Below are positions 43,033 through 52,249 of a stretch of DNA of 64,000 nt, in pieces; positions within the stretch are counted from its first letter, which is position 1; every line of letters starts with the position of its first letter. Source of the DNA: Jonquetella anthropi DSM 22815. Lineage in GTDB: Bacteria; Synergistota; Synergistia; Synergistales; Dethiosulfovibrionaceae. A program made the position numbers and the translations under genes. Under the pieces are notes generated by a model, which worked only from the letters and a program-made list of their open reading frames with translations, was not told the origin of the DNA and made no database searches. The stretch spans positions 605,010-669,009 of the forward strand of contig NZ_CM001376.1 in NCBI RefSeq assembly GCF_000237805.1, given 5' to 3'.

Positions 43033-43225
43033 GGGATCTCCTCCTTTGAACTGTTGCCAACATGAATAACTGCACTGAAAAAAGCTTCCGGCTGCCGCGG
43101 CCAGGTCGATCTTTTGTATTTCTAATATTATACGTTCTAGATTTCAGACCGCAACGTTTGAGGCTCCTCGAGCAGCCCGCCGGGCTGAGGGGCGGGCTTT
43201 GAGCTCGATAACAGGGCACAGAAAA

Positions 43226-43251
43226 GGCCCGAAGCGAAAACGCTTCGGGCC
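43226..43251 (-). terminator. Terminator of the C69 dipeptidase gene
   Basis: The 11-bp stem GGCCCGAAGCG/CGCTTCGGGCC has an AAAA loop. The minus-strand tail starts TTTTC. Confidence 0.8.
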
Positions 43252-43313
43252 AATGCTCGTCCGAAAAGGGCCGAGTTGTGCGCAGGGCAACGCGCGGGCG
43301 GCGGATAGCTGGG

Positions 43314-44903
43314 CTACTTGTTGTTCGTGTTGTCGCTGATGAGCTGATAGCCGAGGTTCTTCCAAGCCTCTTCGACTTCAGTCATGCATTTGTTGGTGAA
43401 CTCGGTGGCCATCTTGGTACGGGCGGCCGGATCCTTTTCGGCCTTAAGCTTTTCGTCCATCTTGGCGACGTCTTCGAACATTTTCTTTTCCAGCGGAGTC
43501 CGGACTTTCGTCAAGGTTTTCATGCTGCTGGCGTATTTTTCGAGCGCCAGGTCGTCAACGAGCATGAACTTCCACTGGGCCGAGTCGGGCGAATAAAGGT
43601 TCCGGTCGAACGTGCGCCAAGACTTGGGCGTGTCGACGACGCCGTTGTAAATGGGCACGTAGCAGGTCGTGTGCGGGTTGTCGTAGCCGAACCACAGAAC
43701 CGTCGTGGCTTCTTTCGGCATGCCGTCGCGCACTTGGGCGACGAAGCTGTAGGCGCAGTCCCACTTGGCGATCGGGCGCGAGTAGGGGATCTGCAGCAGG
43801 CGGCGCTGGGCTGACGTGGGGAACGGAGAGGCCAAGGGACTCTTCGCCAGCTGGTCGCCGTCTCTGATGAACCACTGGTCGGCGTTGTACATGTCGAAAA
43901 TCGTTCCGTCCATGTGAGACCGCAGGAGTTCCTGCACGTCCTGAACGGACACTTTCTTCTTCGGCTTGATGGCGAACGGGTAACTGGTTACTTCTGCCCA
44001 AGGATCCCACTCGCGGTCAGGATCAAGTTTGCTGTAGGTGTAGTACAGCCGGTTGCGGACCCAGTCGGACGAGATCGCCCAGCCGCCCAGCAGGGGGGAA
44101 TAGGCCTTCGTCCAGTTGAAGGGCTCGCCGCTCTTGGGATCCCACCAGCCCATGTCGATGGCAAACTGCTGGTAGTTTTTGCTCGCCATGTAGTTTTCGG
44201 TGTCTTCGGGGTGAACTTCCTGAATGCGGCTGACGTTGCAGGTCACCGTGACCATGTCGTCGGGGACTCGGCGGGCGACCCAGATGGCGCCGGGCTTGCC
44301 GCTGTTGGGCTGCCAAGTGAACCCGACGGAGCGGAGTTCGAACACCCACGCTTCCTTCGTGTCGGCGATGCAGAGGCTTTCGCCTTCGTAGTCGCAGGAG
44401 CCGAGGAACCCGTACTTCTCGGCCAGCTCTCCCATCGTCTTGATGGCTTCGCGGGCCGTCTTGCAGCGCTGAAGCGCCAAGACTTCAAGCTGTTCAATGG
44501 TGAGAATGGCTTTGGCGTCAGGACGGAAGGACTTCATTTCCATCTTCTGGGAGACGGTGCTCTCGCCGAAAGCCAGTCCCCATTCGTTCATGAAGGGATA
44601 CCCGACGTTGTAGTAACCGTAGGTTTCTTCTACCTGAGGAATCTCGCCAATTTTCACCGGCTCGCCGTATTCTTCGTTGGTGATGTTCCAGAATACAGGC
44701 GTGGTGGAACCCTTTTCGTGCTTGCCTCCGGGGATAAAGGTGACGCGGGCGTTGTAGAACGCGCCGTCAGCCGTATGGGATGTGATGACCGAGCCGTCTG
44801 CGGAGGCCAGTCGGCCAACGAGAACGTCCGTGCAGCTCCATGCACTGGTCGCCGCGAGTACGATCGTGCTGAGAACGAGCGGAGTAATACGAGATTTTTT
44901 CAC
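43314..44903 (-). CDS. Secreted C69-family dipeptidase
   Basis: The 529-residue protein starts with a signal peptide (PLVLSTIVLAATSAWS) directly followed by Cys in CTDVLVGRLASADGSV. In peptidase family C69 (Ntn hydrolases) this N-terminal Cys is the nucleophile. GDEP-like family blocks include NVGYPFMNEWGLAFGEST, CDYEGESLCIADTKEAWVFE and KPGAIWVARRVPDDMVTVTC. C69 enzymes hydrolyse dipeptides, which fits an amino-acid-fermenting anaerobe. ATG 44903 follows AGAAAGGGGTACTCTT. Terminator at 43226-43251. Confidence 0.88.
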   Translation of the reverse strand: MKKSRITPLVLSTIVLAATSAWSCTDVLVGRLASADGSVITSHTADGAFYNARVTFIPGGKHEKGSTTPVFWNITNEEYGEPVKIGEIPQVEETYGYYNVGYPFMNEWGLAFGESTVSQKMEMKSFRPDAKAILTIEQLEVLALQRCKTAREAIKTMGELAEKYGFLGSCDYEGESLCIADTKEAWVFELRSVGFTWQPNSGKPGAIWVARRVPDDMVTVTCNVSRIQEVHPEDTENYMASKNYQQFAIDMGWWDPKSGEPFNWTKAYSPLLGGWAISSDWVRNRLYYTYSKLDPDREWDPWAEVTSYPFAIKPKKKVSVQDVQELLRSHMDGTIFDMYNADQWFIRDGDQLAKSPLASPFPTSAQRRLLQIPYSRPIAKWDCAYSFVAQVRDGMPKEATTVLWFGYDNPHTTCYVPIYNGVVDTPKSWRTFDRNLYSPDSAQWKFMLVDDLALEKYASSMKTLTKVRTPLEKKMFEDVAKMDEKLKAEKDPAARTKMATEFTNKCMTEVEEAWKNLGYQLISDNTNNK

Positions 44904-45098
44904 AAGAGTACCCCTTTCTGTGAGGTCAAAGAATCTCTGAGATGCCGTCGCCCTAGTTGCGTAATAACGCGCAACAAAATTATAGCAGTTCTCATGTCCC
45001 TTTTCGGCGTGGCTCTGGTTATTCTTATTGAAAAATAATTGTGAAAAATCCCATCTGATACAATAGAACGTAGAAAAGCGTGGAAGGGGGCGTCAGAA

Positions 45099-45575
45099 AT
45101 GAGACGTCTGGCAATGTGTATTCTTGCTGCCCAGCTGGTCGCTTCGACGGCATGGGGCGCCGTTCGGCCTGTTGACTTCTTTTATCGTCTGCGGTCTGGG
45201 ACTCTCGAGCAGGCGACTGGGGATTTTTCGGACGGGGCGTCGGCTTCTTGGACCGAAAAGGACGGGACGACGCCTCTGATGGCGGCGACTGAGAACCAAA
45301 ATCAGAAAGTGCTGTATCACGTGCTCGTTTCAGGCGGGCTGAAGACGCTGAACGCTCAGGATGAGCAGGGACAGACGGCGTTAGTTCGGGCGTGCGGTAA
45401 CAAAAACGTTAATCCTGAGGTGGTTCGGCTGCTGATTCTCGCAGGGGCGAAGCTGGATATTCGGGATAATCGGGATCGGACGGCCTATTCGCTCGCCAAG
45501 ATGAACCCGTCCATCCGAAAAAGTGATGTGTACAAAATGATTACCGACCGGCTGGCGGGCATCACGCCGTGCTGA
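45099..45575 (+). CDS. Exported ankyrin-repeat protein
   Basis: The 158-residue protein has a signal peptide (RLAMCILAAQLVASTAWG) and about two or three ankyrin repeats: EKDGTTPLMAATENQNQKVL, DEQGQTALVRACGNKNVNPE and DIRDNRDRTAYSLAKMN. Ankyrin repeats bind partner proteins. The periplasmic location suggests an envelope partner. The start follows GGAAGGGGGCGTCAGAA, divergent from the C69 gene. Confidence 0.85.
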   Translation: MRRLAMCILAAQLVASTAWGAVRPVDFFYRLRSGTLEQATGDFSDGASASWTEKDGTTPLMAATENQNQKVLYHVLVSGGLKTLNAQDEQGQTALVRACGNKNVNPEVVRLLILAGAKLDIRDNRDRTAYSLAKMNPSIRKSDVYKMITDRLAGITPC

Positions 45576-45627
45576 GCGAAATGACCTCTGCCCGGGGGCA
45601 GATGTTCGGGCCTAGCGGCACAGACAA

Positions 45628-45672
45628 AAGAAGCGCAGGAACCTTTTAACGGGTTCCTGCGCTTCTTCTTTT
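45628..45672. terminator. Bidirectional terminator between ankyrin gene and gltX
   Basis: The 16-bp stem AAGAAGCGCAGGAACC/GGTTCCTGCGCTTCTT is followed by CTTTTT on the plus strand, and TTTGTC-like sequence on the minus strand. Confidence 0.85.
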
Positions 45673-45678
45673 TGCTTT

Positions 45679-47022
45679 TTACCGTTCGATGAGTCCCCAG
45701 TGGGACAGCCGGCGGGTCGTTTCTTCCCGGCCGAGAAGTTCGGCGATTTCAAAGATGCCCGGGCTGACTTTATAGCCGGTCAGGCACCACCGAAGGGGCA
45801 TGGCGACCTGCTTAAGTTTGCAGCCGTTGTCGGTGCACCACTGGCGGGCGAACTCTTCCAGCTGGTGGCCAATCCACTCCGGCCGGGCGGTCATCTGGGT
45901 GAAGAACTTCCGCAGGAGAGCGCGGTCGTCATCGGTCAGATCCGACGCGTCGTACCGTTTGGTGACCGGCGCGAATCCGACGAAGTAGTCGGAGAACTCG
46001 GCCAGCTCCCGGCAGGTCTTTCCGCGGCCGCCCATCAGGGCGAACGCTTTGTCCAAGTAGTCCATCGACAGGTTCGAGCAGTCGATCCCTTCGTCTTCCC
46101 AGAAGTGCTTGACGAGCTCAAGTTTTCGGGCTGTCGGCAGTTTTGCCAGATGAGCGCCGTTGATGTAGTTGAGCTTGTCCATGTCGAAGACCGACGGCTT
46201 GCGGATAATGTCGGACAGCTGGAACTGTTCGACGGCCAGATCCCGGTCGAAAATTTCCACGTCGCCGGCAGGCGCCCAACCGAGCAGGCAGAGGAAGTTG
46301 AAGATCGAGCTGGGCATGTAGCCGAGGTCGCGGTACTCGTAAACGCTGGTCGCTCCGTGGCGCTTGGACAGTTTTTTCTTGTCCGGCCCAAGGATCATCG
46401 GCAGGTGGGCGAACTGGGGCATGTTCCAGCCCAAGGCGCGGTACAGGAGAACCTGCTTGGGCGTATTGGACACGTGGTCGTCGCCTCTGATGACGTGGGT
46501 GATGTTCATCGTGTGGTCGTCCACGACGACGGCATAGTTGTAGGTGGGGAAGCCGTCGCTCTTGATAAGGACGATGTCCTTCATCTGGCCGTTTCGCCCG
46601 TCGATGAGCGAGTCGCTCTTCACGTCGATGTGGCCGAATACCTGATCGTCGAAGCCGATGTCGAGCCCGAGCGGCACCCGATAGATGACCGCGTTGCCGT
46701 CCTTGTAGGCCTTCCCTTCGTCCAAAAGCTGCTGAGCGTACTGGCGGTACAGGCCAAGCCGTTCGGTCTGACGGTACGGTCCGAAGCTGCCGCCGACGTC
46801 GGGGCCCTCATCCCAGTCAAGGTTCATCCACTTCATGCCCGACATAATGGTCTCTTCGTACTCGGCGGTGGACCGCTCCCGGTCGGTGTCTTCAATCCGA
46901 AGGATAAAAGAGCCGCCGCAGTGACGGGCCCACAGCCAGTTGAAAAGGGCCGTGTGGGCGCCGCCGATGTGAAGCGCTCCGGTCGGACTGGGGGCAAAAC
47001 GAACTCGCACCGTGTTGTTCAT
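45679..47022 (-). CDS. gltX: Glutamyl-tRNA synthetase
   Basis: The 447-residue protein starts at ATG 47022 behind AAGGAGGATCTTCCGACC. An upstream in-frame start has no ribosome site. The class I motifs are HIGH-type FAPSPTGALHIGGAHTALF and KMSKS-type KKLSKRHGATSV. FILRIEDTDRERSTAEYEE and VIRGDDHVSNTPKQVLLYRA also mark GltX. Whether it is discriminating or charges tRNA-Gln cannot be told from the window. It is divergent from polA. Confidence 0.95.
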   Translation of the reverse strand: MNNTVRVRFAPSPTGALHIGGAHTALFNWLWARHCGGSFILRIEDTDRERSTAEYEETIMSGMKWMNLDWDEGPDVGGSFGPYRQTERLGLYRQYAQQLLDEGKAYKDGNAVIYRVPLGLDIGFDDQVFGHIDVKSDSLIDGRNGQMKDIVLIKSDGFPTYNYAVVVDDHTMNITHVIRGDDHVSNTPKQVLLYRALGWNMPQFAHLPMILGPDKKKLSKRHGATSVYEYRDLGYMPSSIFNFLCLLGWAPAGDVEIFDRDLAVEQFQLSDIIRKPSVFDMDKLNYINGAHLAKLPTARKLELVKHFWEDEGIDCSNLSMDYLDKAFALMGGRGKTCRELAEFSDYFVGFAPVTKRYDASDLTDDDRALLRKFFTQMTARPEWIGHQLEEFARQWCTDNGCKLKQVAMPLRWCLTGYKVSPGIFEIAELLGREETTRRLSHWGLIER

Positions 47023-47192
47023 GGTCGGAAGATCCTCCTTGTGAATCATTTCCACAGTATTTACAATCAATGGTTGTAGATGACTATTATACCTGTCCGG
47101 GGAATGGAATCAAACGGGCCGAAAGACCTTTCCTGCGATCTGCCGGGCCAGTAGGGTACAATAAACGCAGAATGACCGAGGAGGCTTGGAAG

Positions 47193-49718
47193 ATGACAGA
47201 ACGGCGAATACTTCTTGTTGACGGCCATGGCATCGCGTTTCGGGCGTTTTTTGCCCTGCCGGAAATGACGGCGCCCAACGGGACGCACACCAACGCGGCC
47301 GTCGGCTTCTTCAACATGCTGGGCCGAGCCGTAACGGCTCACCAGCCCGACAGAGTTGTCGTGGCGTTTGACATGAAGGGCCCGACGTTTCGCCACGAGC
47401 TCTTCGCCGACTACAAGGCGAACCGCCCGGCCACGCCGCCGGAGTTCAGCGAGCAGATGCCGATTATCCATCAGCTGCTGGCGAGCGCCGGGATCGACGT
47501 GATGGAGTCCGCCGGGCTGGAAGCGGACGACCTGATCGGCGCGGCGGCCTGCCAGTGGAGCGAGGACGCCCAGATCCTGATCCTGTCATCGGACAAGGAT
47601 ATACTTCAGGTGCTGGGGCCGGGAGTGACGATCCTCAGGCCGGCCAAGGGCGTCTCGGACGTCGAAATCGTAACCGCTGAGTCGTTCGCCCAAGAGTGGG
47701 GCTTCCCCCCCCGCCTGATGGTCGATTACCTGGCGCTTGTCGGTGACAAGGTGGACAACGTGCCCGGCGTGCCGAGCGTGGGCGACAAGACGGCAAAGCG
47801 CCTGCTCTCGTCTTACGGTTCCATTGAGGGAATCTTGGAGCACGCCGACGAACAGACTCCGGCGCTGCGAAAAAAGCTGGGCGAGTTCGGCGCTCAGGCT
47901 CTCGAAACCCGAAAGCTGACGAAACTTCGCTGCGACGTGGACATGACCCAGTTTGAAAACCAGTCGGCCCAGCCGGACGAAAAGAGCTTTAACGCCGTGC
48001 TTGACGGGCTGGCGATTAACCACCGACTGGCCCGGCCGTTTTTTCCGACTCAGGCCGCATCCGAAGGGCAGGGAGCCGACGAACCGCAGGTCGACGACGT
48101 CGAAACGATCGTCCTGTACCCTGAGCCGGCCGAAGAAGTTCCGCTGACTACGCTGATTGGCGCGCCCCGGTTGGCCGTGGACGTGTCGGACGACGGGGAA
48201 ACCGCCAGCGTCTGCGCGCCCGGCGGCCAGTGGTGGAGCGGACCGCTGGCCGAACTGAAAGGGGAGAGCGGCGTCCTGTCGCGCCGAAAAGTTTACTGTT
48301 CTGACTTGAAGCGGCTGTTCGGCCTGACCGGCCTTTCTGGCAGTTGGGACTTGAAGACAGCCCACTACCTTCTGCACCCTGACCTGACGGCTCACGGCCT
48401 GCCTGATTTGGCCGACGGGCTGCCGTTTGGCCCGGAGCGGACGCTGCGGCTGTTTCCCCTCGCCGAGGACTTGAACGAAAAAATTGAAAGCTACGGCATG
48501 ACCGACCTGATGAAGACGGTCGACTTGCCCCTCCTTCCGGCCTTGGTCCGAATGGAGCAGGCGGGCGTCCACTTGGACGGCCCGGCGATGGTCGCGTTTA
48601 CCGCTCAGCTGGAAGCGTCCCTCGACCGGGTGAGCGGCGAAATACTGACCTACGCCGGCGGGCCAATTAACTTGAACTCGCCCAAACAGGTGGGCGAACT
48701 GCTGTTTGAAAAACTCGGCCTGCCGGTCATCAAGCGAACCGCCCAGAAAGGGTACTCGACCGACGTGTCCGTATTGGAAACGCTCTGCCGGTCGGTCGGC
48801 GACATCTGCCCTGTGCCGGCGCTTCTGCTTGAGCACCGGGAGCTTTCAAAAATGCTGTCAGGCTTTGCCGTTCCCTTGGCTGCCGCGTCTCGGGACGGGC
48901 TGATTCACAGCACCTTCGAGGCCCAGACCACCGGAACGGGGCGGCTCAGCAGCCGGGATCCGAACCTGCAGAACCTGCCCAACTACAGCGAGTTGGGCGG
49001 ACAGCTCTGTCGGTGCCTGACCGCCGGCCCGGGCGGCGTCTTCGTGGCGGCGGATTACTCCCAGATTGAACTGCGCGTGTTGGCTCACCTGAGCGGCGAG
49101 CGCCGCTTGCGGGAAATTTTTGAGGCCGGACGGGACATTCACACCGAAACGGCCGCGATGATCCTAGGCATCCCGGCAGACAGCGTCACCAAAGAACAGC
49201 GCCGGATGGCTAAAACCGTCACGTTCGGTCTGCTGTACGGCATGAGCGCCTTCGGGCTGGCAGATCGGCTGTCAGTCGGTCAAGCCGAAGCCCGAGGAAT
49301 CATGGACGCCTACTTTGCCGCCCTTCCGGGCGTTCGGGAGTACGTGGACGCGACGGTTGCCGAGGCCCGACGGCGGGGATACAGCCAAACCGCCTATGGC
49401 CGGATTCGGCCCTTGGACGAAGTGGCGACGGGACGTCAGACCGATCGGGGGCACGCTCGCCGCGTGGCGATCAACTCGCCTGTGCAGGGGACCGCGGCCG
49501 ATATCACCAAAATGGCTATGATCGCCGTCGACCGAGAGCTGACGGCCGCCGGGGTTCCGATGGTCCTGCAGGTTCACGACTCGATCGTCTGCCGGACGAC
49601 GCCGGAGAACGCTGAATCGGTGGGGAAGAAACTCGCCGAACTCATGACCGGCGCGGTAAAACTCTCTGTGCCGCTGGCTGTGGAGACGAAAACGGGAAAA
49701 ACTCTGGCTGACGTCTAA
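47193..49718 (+). CDS. polA: DNA polymerase I
   Basis: The 841-residue protein starts at ATG 47193 after GAGGAGGCTTGGA. ATG 47172 in frame is an alternative without a good site. The 5'-nuclease domain (ILLVDGHGIAFRAFFALPEM, DYKANRPATPPEFSEQMP, VGDKVDNVPGVPSVGDKTA) is followed by a degenerate 3'-5' exonuclease region around residues 340-440 in which I cannot find the acidic triad. The polymerase domain has VFVAADYSQIELRVLAHLSG, RRMAKTVTFGLLYGMSAFGL and VLQVHDSIVC. It is probably a non-proofreading Pol I like many thermophile-type enzymes. Confidence 0.94.
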   Translation: MTERRILLVDGHGIAFRAFFALPEMTAPNGTHTNAAVGFFNMLGRAVTAHQPDRVVVAFDMKGPTFRHELFADYKANRPATPPEFSEQMPIIHQLLASAGIDVMESAGLEADDLIGAAACQWSEDAQILILSSDKDILQVLGPGVTILRPAKGVSDVEIVTAESFAQEWGFPPRLMVDYLALVGDKVDNVPGVPSVGDKTAKRLLSSYGSIEGILEHADEQTPALRKKLGEFGAQALETRKLTKLRCDVDMTQFENQSAQPDEKSFNAVLDGLAINHRLARPFFPTQAASEGQGADEPQVDDVETIVLYPEPAEEVPLTTLIGAPRLAVDVSDDGETASVCAPGGQWWSGPLAELKGESGVLSRRKVYCSDLKRLFGLTGLSGSWDLKTAHYLLHPDLTAHGLPDLADGLPFGPERTLRLFPLAEDLNEKIESYGMTDLMKTVDLPLLPALVRMEQAGVHLDGPAMVAFTAQLEASLDRVSGEILTYAGGPINLNSPKQVGELLFEKLGLPVIKRTAQKGYSTDVSVLETLCRSVGDICPVPALLLEHRELSKMLSGFAVPLAAASRDGLIHSTFEAQTTGTGRLSSRDPNLQNLPNYSELGGQLCRCLTAGPGGVFVAADYSQIELRVLAHLSGERRLREIFEAGRDIHTETAAMILGIPADSVTKEQRRMAKTVTFGLLYGMSAFGLADRLSVGQAEARGIMDAYFAALPGVREYVDATVAEARRRGYSQTAYGRIRPLDEVATGRQTDRGHARRVAINSPVQGTAADITKMAMIAVDRELTAAGVPMVLQVHDSIVCRTTPENAESVGKKLAELMTGAVKLSVPLAVETKTGKTLADV

Positions 49719-49796
49719 GGCCTCAGGAACGGTAATTTATGGTAAAATCTGTAGCGATTTGCGGCAGACTTCAACGGTTTGAAAGGGGACAGCACG

Positions 49797-51443
49797 GTGA
49801 TTCTCACTTCTCTTCGCACTCAGATTAAATGGATTCTGGTAGCGTTTCTTGTCGCGTTTGGCCTCTCGATCCCGCTCATGTACGGGGTGGGCAGGCATGA
49901 TGAAAAGAACAAAGGCGTCCGGGATCACGTAGTAGCCAGCATTGACGGGCGCGAGTACAAACTGAGCGAGCTTCACAAAGCCATGCAGGGCTTCGCGGAG
50001 CGCAACAACATCAAGCTGACGCAGGAGAACCTGCCGGCTGTCTATCAGCAAACCTTGGACTCGCTGGCAACACAGATTGCCCTCGACAAAGCCATTAAAG
50101 AACGGGGCATTGAGCCGACGGAAGCTCAGGTCAACGAACAGCTGAAACAGCTTGAAGTCCAGTACGTCACCAAGGAAGCCTTCTTGGCGAACCTTCGAGC
50201 CACTGGTTCTTCTCTCGAACAGGTAAAGGCCAACTTGGCCCATGACTTGGCCGTCCGCCAGCTGCTGACGCAGGAGAGCGAGTCGGCGACCGTCGACGAT
50301 CAGCAGGTAAAGAGCCTGTACGACCTGTTTGTTACCATGAAGCAGCCCATGGTCTACCGCCCGTCCGGCGTTGAGGGCCATCACGCCGAATTTAGGACCA
50401 AAGAGGCCGCCGAGGCGTTCCTCGCCGCTGTTAAAGCGGGTGAAGACTGGAAAACTGCCGCCGACAAGGCCGGCGACAACAAGATCGGTTCTACCGACGG
50501 CAAGATGACCAGCTTTGTGTCCGACACCGACGTCAAAGAGCGATTCCCGTTCCTTGGCACCATGAAGGACGGAGACTACACGCTTCAGCAGATTGCCGAC
50601 GGCGATTTCTTGATCTTCCGCCGCGTCGGCGCAACGACAGAGAAAACTCTCACGTTTGAAGAGGCCCAGCCCCAGTTGAAAGCGCTGGCTCTGAATCAGG
50701 CCCGGATGGTTAAACAGCAGGAGTTCCTCACCGCCCTGAAAGACAAGGTTAAAGTTGAGATTATCGATCCGGACGTCTTCCCCAAACCGGAAGCGCCGAA
50801 AAAAGAAACGGCCGCCCCGGCGACAGATGCCTCAAAGGCTGAGCCGGCCAAGCCGGCGGCACCCGTGGCTGAGGCCCCGAAGGCTGAGGAACCCAAGCCC
50901 GCAGAGGCTCCGGCGGTTGAGGCACCGAAGGCCGAAGAGGCCAAGCCCGCAGAGGCTCCGGCGGCTGAAGCACCAAAGGCTGAGGAAGCCAAGCCCGCAG
51001 AGGCCCCGGCGGTAGAAGCTCCGAAGGCTGAGGAAGCTAAGCCCGCGGAGGCTCCGGCCGCTGAGGCACCAAAGGCCGAAGAGGCCAAGCCCGCAACAGC
51101 CCCCGCGGTTGAAGCGCCCAAGGCCGAGGAACCGAAGCCGACAGCAGCTCCGGCAGCTGAAGCGCCAAAGGCCGAAGAGCCCAAGCCCGCCGAAGCACCC
51201 GCGGCTGAAGCACCGAAGGCCGAAGAGCCCAAGCCTGCAGAGACCCCGGCGGTTGAGGCCCCGAAGGCTGAAGAGGCCAAGCCAGCGGAAGCCCCGGCAG
51301 TCCAAGCTCCGAAGGCCGAGGAAGCTAAGCCCGCAGAGGCTCCAGCAGTCGAAGTCCCGAAGGCTGGAGAGGCCAAGCCTGCAGAGGCTCCGGCAGTTGA
51401 AGCTCCGAAGGCTGAGGAAGCTCAGCCGACAGAATCTAAGTAA
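49797..51443 (+). CDS. SurA/PrsA-like membrane-anchored chaperone with repeat tail
   Basis: The protein has 548 residues from GTG 49797 (GAAAGGGGAC upstream). One N-terminal membrane helix (IKWILVAFLVAFGLSIPLMY) is followed by a SurA N-terminal-like helical chaperone domain (VASIDGREYKLSELHKAMQG, EQLKQLEVQYVTKEAFLANL). A parvulin-like region (HHAEFRTKEAAEAFLAAVKA) ends near residue 325. From about 358 the protein is an Ala/Pro/Glu/Lys repeat tail. It likely assists folding of envelope proteins. PPIase activity is uncertain because the parvulin core is divergent. Confidence 0.8.
   Translation: MILTSLRTQIKWILVAFLVAFGLSIPLMYGVGRHDEKNKGVRDHVVASIDGREYKLSELHKAMQGFAERNNIKLTQENLPAVYQQTLDSLATQIALDKAIKERGIEPTEAQVNEQLKQLEVQYVTKEAFLANLRATGSSLEQVKANLAHDLAVRQLLTQESESATVDDQQVKSLYDLFVTMKQPMVYRPSGVEGHHAEFRTKEAAEAFLAAVKAGEDWKTAADKAGDNKIGSTDGKMTSFVSDTDVKERFPFLGTMKDGDYTLQQIADGDFLIFRRVGATTEKTLTFEEAQPQLKALALNQARMVKQQEFLTALKDKVKVEIIDPDVFPKPEAPKKETAAPATDASKAEPAKPAAPVAEAPKAEEPKPAEAPAVEAPKAEEAKPAEAPAAEAPKAEEAKPAEAPAVEAPKAEEAKPAEAPAAEAPKAEEAKPATAPAVEAPKAEEPKPTAAPAAEAPKAEEPKPAEAPAAEAPKAEEPKPAETPAVEAPKAEEAKPAEAPAVQAPKAEEAKPAEAPAVEVPKAGEAKPAEAPAVEAPKAEEAQPTESK
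50871..51440 (+). repeat. Tandem 48-bp repeat encoding about 11.9 copies of a 16-residue unit
   Basis: The unit EAPKAEEAKPAEAPAV recurs with A/P, A/V and A/E changes. Copies 5-8 are the most diverged. It encodes an extended, charged, proline-rich tail, as in periplasm-spanning linkers. Confidence 0.95.
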
Positions 51444-51473
51444 CGCGATACGTCGTAGAAGCACGCGCGCGGC

Positions 51474-51502
51474 TTGACAGAAAACGACACTCGGCTTACA
51501 AT
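51474..51502 (+). promoter_or_regulatory. Promoter of tRNA-Ser/tRNA-Arg
   Basis: A consensus TTGACA (51474-51479) and TACAAT (51497-51502) are 17 bp apart, 20 bp before tRNA-Ser. Confidence 0.8.
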
Positions 51503-51521
51503 ATCGTCTGTTTCATGGAGC

Positions 51522-51610
51522 GGAGAGATGGCCGAGAGGTCGAAGGCGCACGCCTGCTAAGTGTGTGACCCGTTTCGGGTCCGAGGGTTCAAATCCCTCT
51601 CTCTCCGCCA
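51522..51610 (+). tRNA. tRNA-Ser (anticodon GCT)
   Basis: The acceptor GGAGAGA pairs with TCTCTCC. The anticodon stem CACGC/GTGTG encloses loop CTGCTAA with anticodon GCT. A long class II variable arm (GACCCGTTTCGGGTC) is present. The T-loop is TTCAAAT and CCA is encoded. Confidence 0.95.
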
Positions 51611-51620
51611 CTGACAACGA

Positions 51621-51697
51621 GCGCCGGTAGCCCAGCTGGATAGAGCGTCTGGCTACGGACCAGAAGGTCGTGGGTTCGAATCCTGCCCGGCGCGCCA
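51621..51697 (+). tRNA. tRNA-Arg (anticodon ACG)
   Basis: The acceptor GCGCCGG pairs with CCGGCGC. The anticodon stem TCTGG/CCAGA encloses loop CTACGGA with anticodon ACG. CCA is encoded at 51695-51697. This tRNA is the classical substrate of TadA (A34 to inosine), which is encoded at 57091. Confidence 0.95.
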
Positions 51698-51707
51698 AAA
51701 AATTAAA

Positions 51708-51744
51708 AGTCCCGTGCGACAAGGTCGCACGGGACTTTATTTTT
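51708..51744 (+). terminator. Terminator of the tRNA-Ser/tRNA-Arg unit
   Basis: A perfect 13-bp stem, AGTCCCGTGCGAC with GTCGCACGGGACT, has an AAG loop and then TTATTTTT. Confidence 0.92.
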
Positions 51745-52171
51745 ACCGGGCTTGTAGATATCATTGTTAAAAGATGTCGCGTCTGTTTTAACGGCTTTTA
51801 GGCCAAAACGGCTCCAAAATAAGACTTGAAGCGGCCCAAAGAAAAACAGACGGCCAAATTTGGGCCGTGACGAGATTAGAACGTCCCTGTTAACTCAATC
51901 GAAAAGATAGAAAAGCTCAGCTTGCCCCGTCGAGACTTAAAACAGGCCCTTTCATCTGTAACGAGGAGAAGGGCGTAAGAAGACTCATGGAGCAAAGCGA
52001 GCTTGCATGATGCAAGAATAGCTCGTGAAGAGACAAAACTAAAACCATTATGAAACGCGTAAGACCGCGCAGGCCCCCTAACCGTGGCTATGGGCTGTGC
52101 TTGCGGAGGCTTTATGATTTTGTTGTAAGGCGGCTAGGCGGTACATTTGCACTGCGTTCTGTGCTGCCATA
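51745..52171. other. Gene-free start of the accessory island
   Basis: No coding frame is convincing. Visible structure includes a short inverted repeat at about 51851-51872 (ACGGCC...GGCCGT) and a hairpin-like CGAGCTTGCAT/ATGCAAG near 51990. An untranslated RNA is possible but unsupported. Confidence 0.35.
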
Positions 52172-52200
52172 AAGAAGGCCACTCCTTGAACTGATATGCT

Positions 52201-52242
52201 CCCCCCAAGTAGGACAGGGAAATATAAAACCTACTTGGGGGG
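52201..52242 (+). promoter_or_regulatory. Hairpin sequestering the orfA ribosome site
   Basis: CCCCCCAAGTAGG (52201-52213) pairs perfectly with CCTACTTGGGGGG (52230-52242). The G-run is the ribosome site of orfA (ATG 52250). Confidence 0.65.
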
Positions 52243-52249
52243 TATTTCT

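Noticed and set aside
45700-47079. 459-codon plus-strand frame opposite gltX
   Set aside because: gltX has complete catalytic motifs on the other strand. This frame has no ribosome site or family resemblance.
50696-51376. Repetitive Ala/Ser/Gly-rich minus-strand frame, superficially an elastin-like protein
   Set aside because: It is the complement of the 48-bp repeat in the SurA-like gene.
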